From Trebonia sp963785645 (GTDB lineage Bacteria; Actinomycetota; Actinomycetes; Streptosporangiales; Streptosporangiaceae), in assembly GCA_963785645.1 (NCBI GenBank), contig CAWAWG010000004.1, forward strand, positions 124,001 to 188,000: a stretch of 64,000 bases of DNA, read 5' to 3'. The notes beneath the pieces are model-generated. The model saw only the letters and a list, made by a program, of their open reading frames with translations. It made no database searches and was not told the origin of the DNA. Both the position numbers and the translations under genes were made by a program. Shown one piece after another: positions 1 through 7,662 of the stretch. The stretch's first letter is position 1; each line of letters opens with the position of its first letter.

Positions 1-1110
1 GGTATGCACGCCGATCCTGCTCAGCAGGAACATGCCCACGGCCATGATCAGACCGCCGATGATCGGGAACATCCGGTACTTGCCGGTCTTGCTGGTCAGC
101 GCGCCGGCCAGGATGGAGGTGACGGCCGAGCCCACCATGAGGGGCGTCAGGAGCAGTCCGCTCACCGTGGGCGAGGCACCCTGCACGGTCTGCTGGTAGA
201 ACGGCAGGAAGGTCATCGCGCCGAACAGGCCGAGGCCGACAAGGAAGGTCATCGCCATGGTGACCGAGAAGTTCCTGACCTTGAACACGTGCAGCGGGAG
301 CATCGGCTCCGCGGCCCGCCGCTCGACCGCGATGAACGCGACCAGGGCACCTAGGGCGATCAGGAGCAGCCCGATGATCTCCCAGGAACCCCACTGGTAC
401 TCGGTCCCGCCCCAGGTGGCGAGCAGGATGATCGAGGTGGCGACCACGCCGAGCAGGATGCCGCCCGCGTAGTCGATCCGGTGCTGGACCCGGCGCCGCG
501 GCAGCTTCATGAAGACGATCAGGTAGACGAGCGCGGCCCCGCCGAGCGGCAGGTTGATATAGAAGATCCAGCGCCAGGAGAACGCGGTGGTGATCCACCC
601 GCCGACCAGCGGGCCGCCGACCGTGGCGAGCATCATCACGACCATGAAGTAGCTCATGTACTTGCCGCGCTCGCGGGGCGGCGCGATCTCGCCCAGCGTG
701 GCGATCGCGCCGACCATCAGGCCGCCGGCGCCGAGGCCCTGGATCGCGCGGAAGGTGATCAGTTCCGCCATCGACGAGGACAGGCCGGACAGCGCCGACC
801 CGGCCAGGAAGATAATGATCGCGGCGATGAAGAACCGCTTCCGGCCGTACATGTCGCCGAGCTTGCCGTAGAACGGCGTGGTGATCGTGGACGCGAGCAC
901 GTAGGCGGTGACCACCCACGAAAGGTGCGTCGCGCCGCCCAGGTCGCCCACGATCCGCGGCAGCGCGGTGCCCACGACAAGCTGGTCGAGCATGGCGAGC
1001 AGCATCGCCATCAGCAGGCCAGGCAAGACGATCATGATCTGCCGATGGGACAGGAACGTGCCCGCCTCCGCAGACGCGTCACCCGGGATAACGCCCGTTG
1101 CCTCACTCAC
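1..1110 (-). CDS. MFS multidrug exporter, DHA2 (EmrB/QacA) type, 3' end outside window
   Basis: Integral membrane proton-driven drug exporter of the 14-helix DHA2 family. The first 370 codons are visible; the gene runs off the left edge. The GTG start at 1110 has AGGAG five bases upstream. Residues 41-53 read LDQLVVGTALPRI, the DHA2 loop motif, and residues 82-92 read GKLGDMYGRKR, the MFS motif A between helices 2 and 3. Hydrophobic segments follow at regular intervals. It is transcribed divergently from a TetR regulator, the usual layout of a repressor-controlled efflux pump. The family assignment is firm; the substrate is unknown. Confidence 0.93.
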   Translation of the reverse strand, partial: MSEATGVIPGDASAEAGTFLSHRQIMIVLPGLLMAMLLAMLDQLVVGTALPRIVGDLGGATHLSWVVTAYVLASTITTPFYGKLGDMYGRKRFFIAAIIIFLAGSALSGLSSSMAELITFRAIQGLGAGGLMVGAIATLGEIAPPRERGKYMSYFMVVMMLATVGGPLVGGWITTAFSWRWIFYINLPLGGAALVYLIVFMKLPRRRVQHRIDYAGGILLGVVATSIILLATWGGTEYQWGSWEIIGLLLIALGALVAFIAVERRAAEPMLPLHVFKVRNFSVTMAMTFLVGLGLFGAMTFLPFYQQTVQGASPTVSGLLLTPLMVGSAVTSILAGALTSKTGKYRMFPIIGGLIMAVGMFLLSRIGVHT

Positions 1111-1229
1111 TTCTTCTCCTCAGAAGATCCGCGTATTTCCCGCGTACGTGTTTCCTGCGCGGAGCGACCCCTCGCCCGCCATCCCAGCTCGGCGGAAACT
1201 TACTTGCCGCCCGGCTAGTCTAAATCTCA

Positions 1230-1248
1230 TAAGAACGGTATATTCTTA
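1230..1248. promoter_or_regulatory. Probable TetR operator (inverted repeat)
   Basis: TAAGAA at 1230-1235 and its exact reverse complement TTCTTA at 1243-1248 are separated by 7 bases. The site lies between the divergent exporter and TetR genes. It overlaps the exporter -10 box and a TATATT (1239-1244) that could serve as the regulator's own -10. Repression of both directions is inferred from position. Confidence 0.5.
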
Positions 1249-1264
1249 ACTTACCGGCCGTCAA
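1237..1264 (-). promoter_or_regulatory. Promoter of the MFS exporter gene
   Basis: On the minus strand a TTGACG -35 box (1264-1259) is followed after 16 bases by a TATACC -10 box (1242-1237). The GTG start of the exporter lies about 125 bases downstream. The -10 box falls in the spacer of the inverted repeat at 1230-1248, so a repressor bound there would block polymerase. Confidence 0.5.
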
Positions 1265-1357
1265 GTAGATTGCCTTGGGTGGAGAGGCGGCCGGCCGGAG
1301 GCGATCGGCCGAGAGGCGGCCGACGATCCCGCGGTTAGCTGGAGGCACGGCACCACG

Positions 1358-2020
1358 ATGGACGTGGCACAGACGGAGACGGCGGCCCTGGCCGACGATC
1401 CGGCCGACAGGGCAGAGCACGCGCACGCCGGCCGACGCGGTGACACCAGGGCACGCATCCAGCAGGTCGCGCTCGAGCTTTTCGCCGAGCAAGGCTACGA
1501 GCGGACCTCACTGCGGGAGATCGCCGAACGGCTCGGCGTCACGAAGGCCGCCCTCTACTATCACTTCAAGTCCAAGGAAGACATCGTCCGCAGTTTCACC
1601 GAGGACTACTTCGGCCGTCTTGACGCGCTCATCGCGTGGGGCCATGAGCAGCCGCCCGGCCCGGATACCGCCCAGGAACTGCTTGACCGCTACATCTCGG
1701 TGGTCATGGAGGGCGGCGAAGTCTTCCGGTTCCTTGAGCGCAACCAGGCGACCATCCACGGGACCGAGGACGGCAAGCACCGCTTTATGCAGTTCCGGCC
1801 CCGCCTGGCGGCACTCATGGAGATCATCACCGGACCTGAGGCGCCACCGCGTTCTCGGATCAGGGCGGCCGCCGCGCTCTTCGCCGTCAGCACCTCGTGC
1901 ATGTTCTTCTCCAAGGACGCGCCGGATGCCGAGCTAGACGCCGCGCTGCTCATTCCCCCGAGCCGCGAAGAGCTTCGCGAGATCGTCCTGGAACTCGCTA
2001 TCGAACTAACCGCGAACTAG
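1358..2020 (+). CDS. TetR/AcrR family transcriptional regulator
   Basis: DNA-binding repressor of 220 aa. The N-terminal helix-turn-helix at about residues 50-70 contains TSLREIAERLGVTKAALYYHF, a textbook TetR recognition helix, preceded by the usual ARIQQVALELFAEQGYE helix. The C-terminal ligand-binding half is not diagnostic of a ligand. It is divergent from the MFS exporter and probably controls it and itself through the inverted repeat at 1230-1248. The TAG stop overlaps the stop of the convergent ilvA gene in a shared CTAG. Confidence 0.92.
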   Translation: MDVAQTETAALADDPADRAEHAHAGRRGDTRARIQQVALELFAEQGYERTSLREIAERLGVTKAALYYHFKSKEDIVRSFTEDYFGRLDALIAWGHEQPPGPDTAQELLDRYISVVMEGGEVFRFLERNQATIHGTEDGKHRFMQFRPRLAALMEIITGPEAPPRSRIRAAAALFAVSTSCMFFSKDAPDAELDAALLIPPSREELREIVLELAIELTAN

Positions 2021-3249
2021 CTGAACGACAGGTCGTATCCGGCCGAGCGCAGAGCTTCCTTTACGTGCGCGCAGTGTTCTGGGCCGCGGGTTTCTACTTG
2101 CAGGACTACTTCGACTTCGTCGACGCGCAGGCTGGGGGCGAGGCGCTCGTGGCTGACTTCGAGCACGTTGGCACCGAGGCCGGCCAGCAGTGCGAGCAGG
2201 GCCGCGAGCGAGCCCGGATAGTCGGGAACCCGGCAGCGGAAGCCGAGAAACCGCCCGGCGGCGGACAGCCCGTGCCGCAGCAGCTTGGACAGCAGCAGCG
2301 GATCGATGTTGCCACCGGAGAGCACGATCACGGCCGGCGGCTCGACGTCGCCAAGGCCTTCGAGTAGCGCGGCTACCCCGGCCGCCCCGGCCGGCTCGAC
2401 CACCTGCTTTGCCCGCTCAAGGCAGAGCAGCAGCGCCCGCGCGAGCGCGGCCTCCGACACGGCCACTGCCCGGACACCGGCCTCCCCGAGTATCGCGAAC
2501 GGGATGTCCCCTGGACGCTGCACCGCGATGCCGTCCGCCATCGTGGGGGTGCCGACAACCTGTACCGGTTCTCCCGCCGCGACCGAGGCGACCAGCCCGG
2601 GCACGGCCGCCGCCTGGACGCCGACCACCTGCACAGCCGGGTCGAGCGACCGCACCGCAACGGCGATACCCGCGGCGAGCCCGCCTCCGCCGACGGGGAC
2701 AACGATGGACCGCACCCCCGGACACTGCTCGATGATCTCGAAGCCCAGCGTGCCCTGCCCGGCCACTATGTCCGGATGATCGAACGGGTGGATGAACACC
2801 GCCCCGGTCCGCTCGGCGAACCGCAGCGCCTCCCCGAGCGTGTCCTCCACCGACGACCCGTACAAGATCACCGACGCGCCGTAGCTGTGTGTCGCCGCCA
2901 CCTTCGGCAACGGGGCCCGCTCAGGCATGATGACCGTGGCCGAAGTGCCGAGAAGTCCGGCGGCGAACGCAACGCCTTGCGCATGGTTGCCCGCGCTCGC
3001 CGCCACCACGCCCCGCGCCCGTTCCGCGTCGGACAGCCGGGCGATCCGGGTGTAGGCGCCGCGCACCTTGAACGACCCCGTGCGCTGCAAGTTCTCGCAC
3101 TTCAGGTACACCGGCCCGCCTAGTTGCTCCGACAAGACACGCGAGTAGAGCATCGGAGTCGGCGAGATGACGTCGATGAGCAGTTCTCGGGCCGCGACTA
3201 TGTCATCGGCTTGCACCAGAGGGGGAACGGTTGCCACACCCAGGAACAT
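2017..3249 (-). CDS. ilvA: Threonine ammonia-lyase (threonine dehydratase) with C-terminal ACT domain
   Basis: PLP enzyme converting threonine to 2-oxobutanoate and ammonia, the first step toward isoleucine or threonine catabolism. About 410 aa from the ATG at 3249. RTGSFKVRGA holds the Schiff-base lysine (about K61), SAGNHAQG the substrate loop, and GGGGLAAG the phosphate-binding glycine loop. The last roughly 75 residues form an ACT-like regulatory domain (VPDYPGSLAALLALLAGLGA). A GTG at 3237 is an equally possible start; neither has a good ribosome site. The frame is open upstream to 3621, but that stretch lies over another gene and is not family sequence. The length and short ACT domain resemble TdcB-like forms in actinomycetes. 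Confidence 0.9.
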   Translation of the reverse strand: MFLGVATVPPLVQADDIVAARELLIDVISPTPMLYSRVLSEQLGGPVYLKCENLQRTGSFKVRGAYTRIARLSDAERARGVVAASAGNHAQGVAFAAGLLGTSATVIMPERAPLPKVAATHSYGASVILYGSSVEDTLGEALRFAERTGAVFIHPFDHPDIVAGQGTLGFEIIEQCPGVRSIVVPVGGGGLAAGIAVAVRSLDPAVQVVGVQAAAVPGLVASVAAGEPVQVVGTPTMADGIAVQRPGDIPFAILGEAGVRAVAVSEAALARALLLCLERAKQVVEPAGAAGVAALLEGLGDVEPPAVIVLSGGNIDPLLLSKLLRHGLSAAGRFLGFRCRVPDYPGSLAALLALLAGLGANVLEVSHERLAPSLRVDEVEVVLQVETRGPEHCAHVKEALRSAGYDLSFS

Positions 3250-3340
3250 TGCCGTGACCACAGCGCGGCACAGTCGCAGGCGATCTGGATCGTGGATCGC
3301 CTGCTTAACAGCACCGCCTCCCGCCATTATCAACCGCGGG

Positions 3341-3354
3341 GGCCCGCGCGGGCC
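3341..3354. terminator. GC palindrome between aldolase and ilvA
   Basis: GGCCCGCGCGGGCC is a perfect 14-bp palindrome in the 143-base gap between the aldolase stop and the ilvA start. It could act as a terminator hairpin for the aldolase operon, but no T-run follows. Little else is visible in this gap. Confidence 0.25.
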
Positions 3355-3392
3355 TAGCTCACCGTTTCCGAGGGTGGCCCGTGTGTGCTGGC

Positions 3393-4306
3393 TTATCTCA
3401 GTCCAGGGCCGGGCCGAGCGTCGGGCGACGTCGATGAGCTTTCCAGCCGCGGCAGCGCGACCGACGTGAGGAACTCCTGGCGCTGATGACCGGTGAGGCT
3501 GACGACTTCGCGCCATACCGAGCGGCCGGCGATGAAGCCCGAGGCCCCTCCCTCGTCGGCCGCGATCCGGATGATGTCGGTGAACTGGTCGAAGGGAACA
3601 CCGGCGGACAGCACGGCCCACGGCCGGTCGAGGATCGCGGCAAGCCGTCGGCAGCCTTCAGGCGAACCGGGTACTCGAGCTTAAGCAGGTCAATGTCCAG
3701 GTCGTTGAGGGCCCGGGCGGCCTCGATGATCGAATCTTCGCGGGCCTGGCCGCGAAGATCTTCACCCGGACGTTCGTGGACGAGGTTTTCGATCACTACC
3801 GGGACGCCCGTGGCGCGGCAGTCGCGGATGATCTCTTCGCAGACGGTAAGCGTTTCGCCGACCAGGTCCGGCTCTCCCGGACCCGGGGCCGGGCGGTCGG
3901 CGCGCAACTGAACGAAGAACTTGTAGGCATCGCCGCCCTGGTCAAGGAGCCATCGGGCATTCAGCTCGGGGTCGCGGTGGGTACGCGGCTCACCCCGATA
4001 AGCTCCGCCGTTCGGACGGCTCGGCGGCGATGAGCAGCCCGCAGTTCGGAGCGAGCGCGTCCGCTTGCGTGATGGCGGGGACGCCGTAGGTCGGATCGGA
4101 CAGCAGGCCGGTGGCGGCCGGCGTCAGGCACGCGCGGCGACGTCGGCCTTCGCGGTGCGCAGGTCATCGTCGCTCGCCTCGAGGCCAACGGCCGTGAACA
4201 TGCGGCGCAGGGTGTTGCGCTGGTCCATGGCGATGATGGAGAACACGTGGCTGCCGGTCGCGATGTCGTCGAGCGTTCCTGTCCGGGCTTTCGCTGCGGG
4301 TGTCAT
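3393..4306 (-). pseudogene. LacD/DeoC-type sugar-phosphate aldolase, three frame changes
   Basis: Class I aldolase of the tagatose-1,6-bisphosphate / sulfofructose-phosphate aldolase type, which cleaves a phosphorylated ketose to triose products. The start at 4306 gives MTPAAKARTGTLDDIATGSH and then AMDQRNTLRRMF. The frame shifts near 4127, where LTPAATGLLSDPTYGVPAI continues. It shifts again near 4003, followed by THRDPELNARWLLDQGGDAY and LLKLEYPV with the probable Schiff-base lysine. The last shift is near 3662, followed by LSAGVPFDQFTDIIRIAADE and SGFIAGRSVW. All segments are collinear and well conserved, about 300 aa in total, so single-base indels explain it. It lies 9 bases after the FGGY kinase in the same operon. 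Confidence 0.75.
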
Positions 4307-4315
4307 TTCATTCCT

Positions 4316-5740
4316 TCAGGTGGTGTTGTCCTGCGCGGAGGCGGATCGGCCGTCGATTGACGTCGATTCCTTGATGAAGTCGGCGAGCGGCAAATCTTTG
4401 CCATCGATGGCAAAGGCGGCCAGCAAGGCGGCCCCGGCGACGCCCGGCTGGACTTCCGGCGAGAAGCTCACGGCCTTGATGGCGGATGCCTTGGCCGCGC
4501 GCACGCTGGCCATCCGCGTCCATCCGCCTGCGGCCACCGCCCGCCGATGCGGTCCGACGACCTTCTCGATGTCGTCGAGCAAGAGCCGGGCCTGGTCCGC
4601 CGTGTAGCGCACGGCGGCTGTCCAGACCGCGGCGGGAGTGGCGCCGTCCTGGATGCGGAGGATGACGTCGTCCTGGGTTCGCCCGTCGCCGGTCACCGAC
4701 AGGCCAGCGGGCAGGTCGCCGATGGCCAGGCTGGCGCGGTCAAGCGCCGCGCGAGCGTCAGCGGACTCGGCGCCCAGGGTAGCGAGTACTCGGCGCAGCA
4801 GCAGTCCGCCGCTGACCCCGGCCAGCAGCAGGCTCGTGTCCGGCAGGACGTGCCGCCCGAGCGACCAGCCCGCGCTCACGACCGCCTGGCGCTGGGGCTC
4901 CGCCAGCGTCCCCGGAGGCAGCGCGCCAGCACGTCCGCGGTGCCGGAGGAGTTGAACAACTCGTCCTTTTCGACCACGCCCGCGCCAATGGCCGCGACCG
5001 GATGGTCGTGGCCGGCCACCGTCAGTACGGCGCCCGCGGCACGCGGGATCGACGCCGTCGTGCCTTAGCCGCCCGGCGGGCGACCCGGCCGCCCGTTCGT
5101 CCGGAAGGATCCGGGCCGGTAGCCCTGCCACCGCGGCGGCACCGGGCCACAACTCGCCTGTGCCCTGATCGATGAGACCGGTACGGGAAGCCAGTGACGG
5201 CTCGCGCACCAGCTCGCCGCCGAGCCCGAAGACGATCCATTCAGGCACGCTCAGCCAGACCGACGCGAGGCTCGCCGGATACCCGCTGGCGCGTAGCCAC
5301 AGCAGCTTGGCGATGCTGGCCTGGCTCGACCACGGAAGACCGGTGGTGCGCTCGAACGCGGCGGCGAATTCAGGGGTTTCCTGGCCTGCCTGCTCGATCT
5401 CCTGCCCGCCCCGGTGATCGAACCAGGCGATTACCGGCGCGGCCGGCCGGACGGCTCCGTCGAGCAGGACGCCGCTCTCGGCCATGCCCGCCACGCCAAG
5501 CCCGCGGACCCGGACGGGTCCCCACGCCGATTCGGCCGTGCGGACCGCCCGCCCGATCAGCTCGATGGCCACGTCGAGGAGGCGGTACGGATCGATCTCG
5601 GTCTGACCGCGGCTACCGGTGCGCCACGGAGTGGGCCGGTCCACGTAAGGCGCGCCGCGCCGCGATGACGAGCGGACCACGGCCTTGGCCGAGGTCGTGC
5701 CGATGTCCATGCCGATCACGACATCCGTGGCGAACGTCAT
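4316..5740 (-). CDS. FGGY-family carbohydrate kinase (internal stretch out of frame)
   Basis: Sugar kinase transferring phosphate from ATP to a ketose or polyol, presumably the substrate of the adjacent aldolase. The N-terminus has the FGGY phosphate loop, GMDIGTTSAKAVV, and the C-terminus the AAGGWTRM motif. The open frame of 474 codons is continuous, but residues about 223-272 are not family sequence. Another frame there reads VLTVAGHDHPVAAIGAGVVE, the conserved ATPase segment. Two compensating one-base shifts, near 5067 and near 4922, would restore a normal protein. The start overlaps the LacI stop by ATGA. A perfect operator palindrome lies in its 3' end. Confidence 0.85.
   Translation of the reverse strand: MTFATDVVIGMDIGTTSAKAVVRSSSRRGAPYVDRPTPWRTGSRGQTEIDPYRLLDVAIELIGRAVRTAESAWGPVRVRGLGVAGMAESGVLLDGAVRPAAPVIAWFDHRGGQEIEQAGQETPEFAAAFERTTGLPWSSQASIAKLLWLRASGYPASLASVWLSVPEWIVFGLGGELVREPSLASRTGLIDQGTGELWPGAAAVAGLPARILPDERAAGSPAGRLRHDGVDPACRGRRTDGGRPRPSGRGHWRGRGRKGRVVQLLRHRGRAGALPPGTLAEPQRQAVVSAGWSLGRHVLPDTSLLLAGVSGGLLLRRVLATLGAESADARAALDRASLAIGDLPAGLSVTGDGRTQDDVILRIQDGATPAAVWTAAVRYTADQARLLLDDIEKVVGPHRRAVAAGGWTRMASVRAAKASAIKAVSFSPEVQPGVAGAALLAAFAIDGKDLPLADFIKESTSIDGRSASAQDNTT
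4397..4414. promoter_or_regulatory. Third LacI operator, inside the kinase gene
   Basis: TTTGCCATCGATGGCAAA is a perfect 18-bp palindrome containing the same 14-bp core as the two sites upstream of the LacI gene. It lies in the 3' end of the FGGY kinase, about 90 bases before the aldolase start. It may be a remote operator for looping or may repress an internal aldolase promoter. Confidence 0.6.
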
Positions 5741-6729
5741 GGGCGTAGCTCCCCTGAGCCGCGTGGGATGATCCTGGCCGGTACCTGGATGCGTTCGACG
5801 GCCAGCCCCGGCTGGCCCAGGCGCGCCAGCAGCCGCGCGGCCGCCGCGCGGCCGATTTCATGACCGGGATGGTCCACGACGGTGACGGCCGGACGCAGAG
5901 CATCGGCCATGGGGAAGTCACCGAATGAGATCAGGGCGATGTCCGTACGCCCGGCGGCGTGCAGGGCCGGCACGACGCCGAGCGATGCCCGCGTGGCCGC
6001 GCTCAGAATGGCGGTCGGCGGGCGGGTGCCGCTAACCAGAGCGGACACCGCCAGCGCAGCGTCCTGGCTGGTCGCGGCGTCGCAGTTGACCAAGCGCTCG
6101 TCGGCCTCGACCCGGTGGTGAGCCAGGGCATCGCGGTAGCCGCGCAACCGGGCGGCCGAGGTCGGGATGGCGGGCGTGTCACCAACGTAGGCAATACGCT
6201 GGTGGCCATGACTGATGAGATGAGCCGTGGCATCGAACGCGGCCCCGTAGTCGTCAATCTCGACGAGGTCTGCGGAAAGGCCGGGTGCTGGACGGTCGAC
6301 GAGCACGACGGGCACTCGCCCCGCGTCGAGCCAGGAGTGGTCATCGCCGGTCGGGCAGAGTAGCAGCCCGCAGATCCGCCGCTGCATCATGCGCCCGATC
6401 ACATCGCGTTCCCAGCCGTGATCACGCCGGGTGCTCGTGACCAGCACGGACCGGCCATGACGGGACATCTCCAGTTCCACCGCGTCAATGACCTCGGCGA
6501 AGAACGGATCGGAGATGGACTCCACCACGAACCCGATCGCGGTGTCCGTTCCCGCGCGCAGCGACCGGGCCATCTCGTCTGGCTGGAAGCGCAGGTCGAG
6601 CATTGCCTCCCGCACGCGCTGGCGGGTTTCCGCGGCAACCCGCGGATCGTCGTTGAGAACGCGCGAGGCGGTCCGCAGGCTCACCCCGGCCGCGTTCGCG
6701 ACATCGAGCAGCCTGGCGGCCCCGCTCAC
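5737..6729 (-). CDS. LacI family transcriptional repressor (module 1)
   Basis: 330-aa sugar-responsive repressor. The N-terminal helix-turn-helix (residues about 7-28) reads LLDVANAAGVSLRTASRVLN, followed by the hinge helix RFQPDEMARSLRAG that inserts at the central CpG of the operator. A periplasmic-binding-protein-like effector domain follows (residues about 60-330). It heads an operon with the FGGY kinase and aldolase, overlapping the kinase by ATGA. Two perfect palindromes precede it, implying autoregulation. The N-terminus aligns closely with the second LacI (7663-8679), a paralogue. The effector is unknown. Confidence 0.93.
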   Translation of the reverse strand: MSGAARLLDVANAAGVSLRTASRVLNDDPRVAAETRQRVREAMLDLRFQPDEMARSLRAGTDTAIGFVVESISDPFFAEVIDAVELEMSRHGRSVLVTSTRRDHGWERDVIGRMMQRRICGLLLCPTGDDHSWLDAGRVPVVLVDRPAPGLSADLVEIDDYGAAFDATAHLISHGHQRIAYVGDTPAIPTSAARLRGYRDALAHHRVEADERLVNCDAATSQDAALAVSALVSGTRPPTAILSAATRASLGVVPALHAAGRTDIALISFGDFPMADALRPAVTVVDHPGHEIGRAAAARLLARLGQPGLAVERIQVPARIIPRGSGELRP

Positions 6730-6803
6730 GCGGCGGCCTGCCTACGGACAGACAAACGGGGGCGGCGGATCTCTAGGGGCGGAGTCTTTGCTGTCTCCAG
6801 CTT

Positions 6804-6817
6804 TGCCATCGATGGCA
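6804..6817. promoter_or_regulatory. LacI operator, proximal copy
   Basis: TGCCATCGATGGCA, a perfect 14-bp palindrome with a central CG as LacI-family sites require. It lies 75 bases upstream of the module 1 LacI start. Its centre is 35 bp from the second copy. Confidence 0.7.
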
Positions 6818-6838
6818 TACCTTGATTCTGCCTGATGG

Positions 6839-6852
6839 TGCCATCGATGGCA
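6839..6852. promoter_or_regulatory. LacI operator, distal copy
   Basis: A second TGCCATCGATGGCA, identical to the copy at 6804-6817. It starts just downstream of the P-loop kinase stop. Two close identical sites upstream of a lacI gene strongly suggest its own regulation. Confidence 0.7.
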
Positions 6853-6856
6853 AGAC

Positions 6857-7405
6857 CTATTGCGCGAGGTGGTCGAGCAGCGATCTGACTAGCGCATCGG
6901 TCGGCTGGGAGGCGTCGAGGGCCAGGTGGGGAATGGCAGGCGGGTCCAGGTCAACGCCCGTCAGGTAGGAGTCGGGGTCACGGATCTTGTTCTCATCGCG
7001 GGCGAGGCCGCGCCGCGTCAGGCGACCGATCAATTCGGCGGGCGGCAGGTACAGCCAGACCATCGTGGCTTCGGCCGGGATCCGCCGTCTGATGGCGGCC
7101 CACGCGGAGGGGCGAGCTCGTTCGGCGCTGAAGGGGGCGACGAGGACGACGGGACGGCCGGCCATTAGGTTGTCCTCGGCCAGGGCCAGCAGCGTGTCGT
7201 AGCGCGCGTCACGTGTCAGGCCAGCCAGCGCCGGGTCGTCTAGGTCGTGCACGCCGACCAGCTCGGACACCACCCGGGTCAGCGGGGCGGTGGCGGTGTC
7301 GAGGTCAAGCACTGCGGCGTCCAGGTGGGGGGCCAGGGCCAACGCCAGGGTGCTCTTTCCCGTGGCCGGCGGGCCACCGATCAGGACGGCGGCGAGCCCA
7401 GTCAC
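6857..7405 (-). CDS. P-loop small-molecule kinase, gluconokinase/shikimate-kinase-like
   Basis: 182-aa AAA/P-loop protein. Walker A is GPPATGKST at residues 11-19. Residues around 97-122 (PFSAERARPSAWAAIRRRIP, then VWLYLPPAELIGRL) resemble the CORE/LID layout of gluconokinase and shikimate kinase. The ATP-dependent phosphorylation of a small metabolite, perhaps a sugar acid, is inferred from fold only. It is the last gene of the unit LacI2, 58-aa protein, kinase. It ends 4 bases before a module 1 operator. The ATG start gives the usual distance to Walker A. Confidence 0.75.
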   Translation of the reverse strand: MTGLAAVLIGGPPATGKSTLALALAPHLDAAVLDLDTATAPLTRVVSELVGVHDLDDPALAGLTRDARYDTLLALAEDNLMAGRPVVLVAPFSAERARPSAWAAIRRRIPAEATMVWLYLPPAELIGRLTRRGLARDENKIRDPDSYLTGVDLDPPAIPHLALDASQPTDALVRSLLDHLAQ

Positions 7406-7469
7406 GGGGTCTGACCGGGATGCGCGGCTCCAGATCGCCGCCTGGCAAGCGCGGTGGCCGCGGTCGGGC

Positions 7470-7646
7470 TCAGCGGGAGTGAGGGGACAACAGGGCCTGG
7501 CAGGAGTGGCAGAGATTCGGCTTGCCCGACCAGGTGGAGGTGGCGGCGGCGGGCCACCCGAACCCGCCGTCCGGCAGCACTGCCCCTCGCCCGATCAGCC
7601 GACTCACTTCGACGCGTCGCCATGGCGCCGTTCCTGGCTCGCTCAC
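7470..7646 (-). CDS. Small 58-aa protein between LacI2 and the kinase
   Basis: A short reading frame of 58 codons starting GTG at 7646. AGGAGG lies 4-5 bases upstream, one of the best ribosome sites in the window. The start is 16 bases after the LacI2 stop and the end is 64 bases before the kinase. The protein begins MSEPGTAPWRRVEVSRLIGR and contains GKPNLCHSCQALL, a single CxxC that might bind metal. I do not recognise a family. Translation is supported by the ribosome site and operon position only. Confidence 0.5.
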   Translation of the reverse strand: MSEPGTAPWRRVEVSRLIGRGAVLPDGGFGWPAAATSTWSGKPNLCHSCQALLSPHSR

Positions 7647-7662
7647 GGTCCTCCTCTCCTGA

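Noticed and set aside
3250..3621. N-terminal extension of the ilvA frame
   Set aside because: The open frame continues upstream of 3249, but the sequence there overlaps the 3' end of the aldolase and is not threonine-dehydratase-like.
7402..7623. A 73-codon minus-strand frame overlapping the 58-aa gene
   Set aside because: No ribosome site and an Arg/Pro-rich product; the frame starting at 7646 with AGGAGG is better supported.
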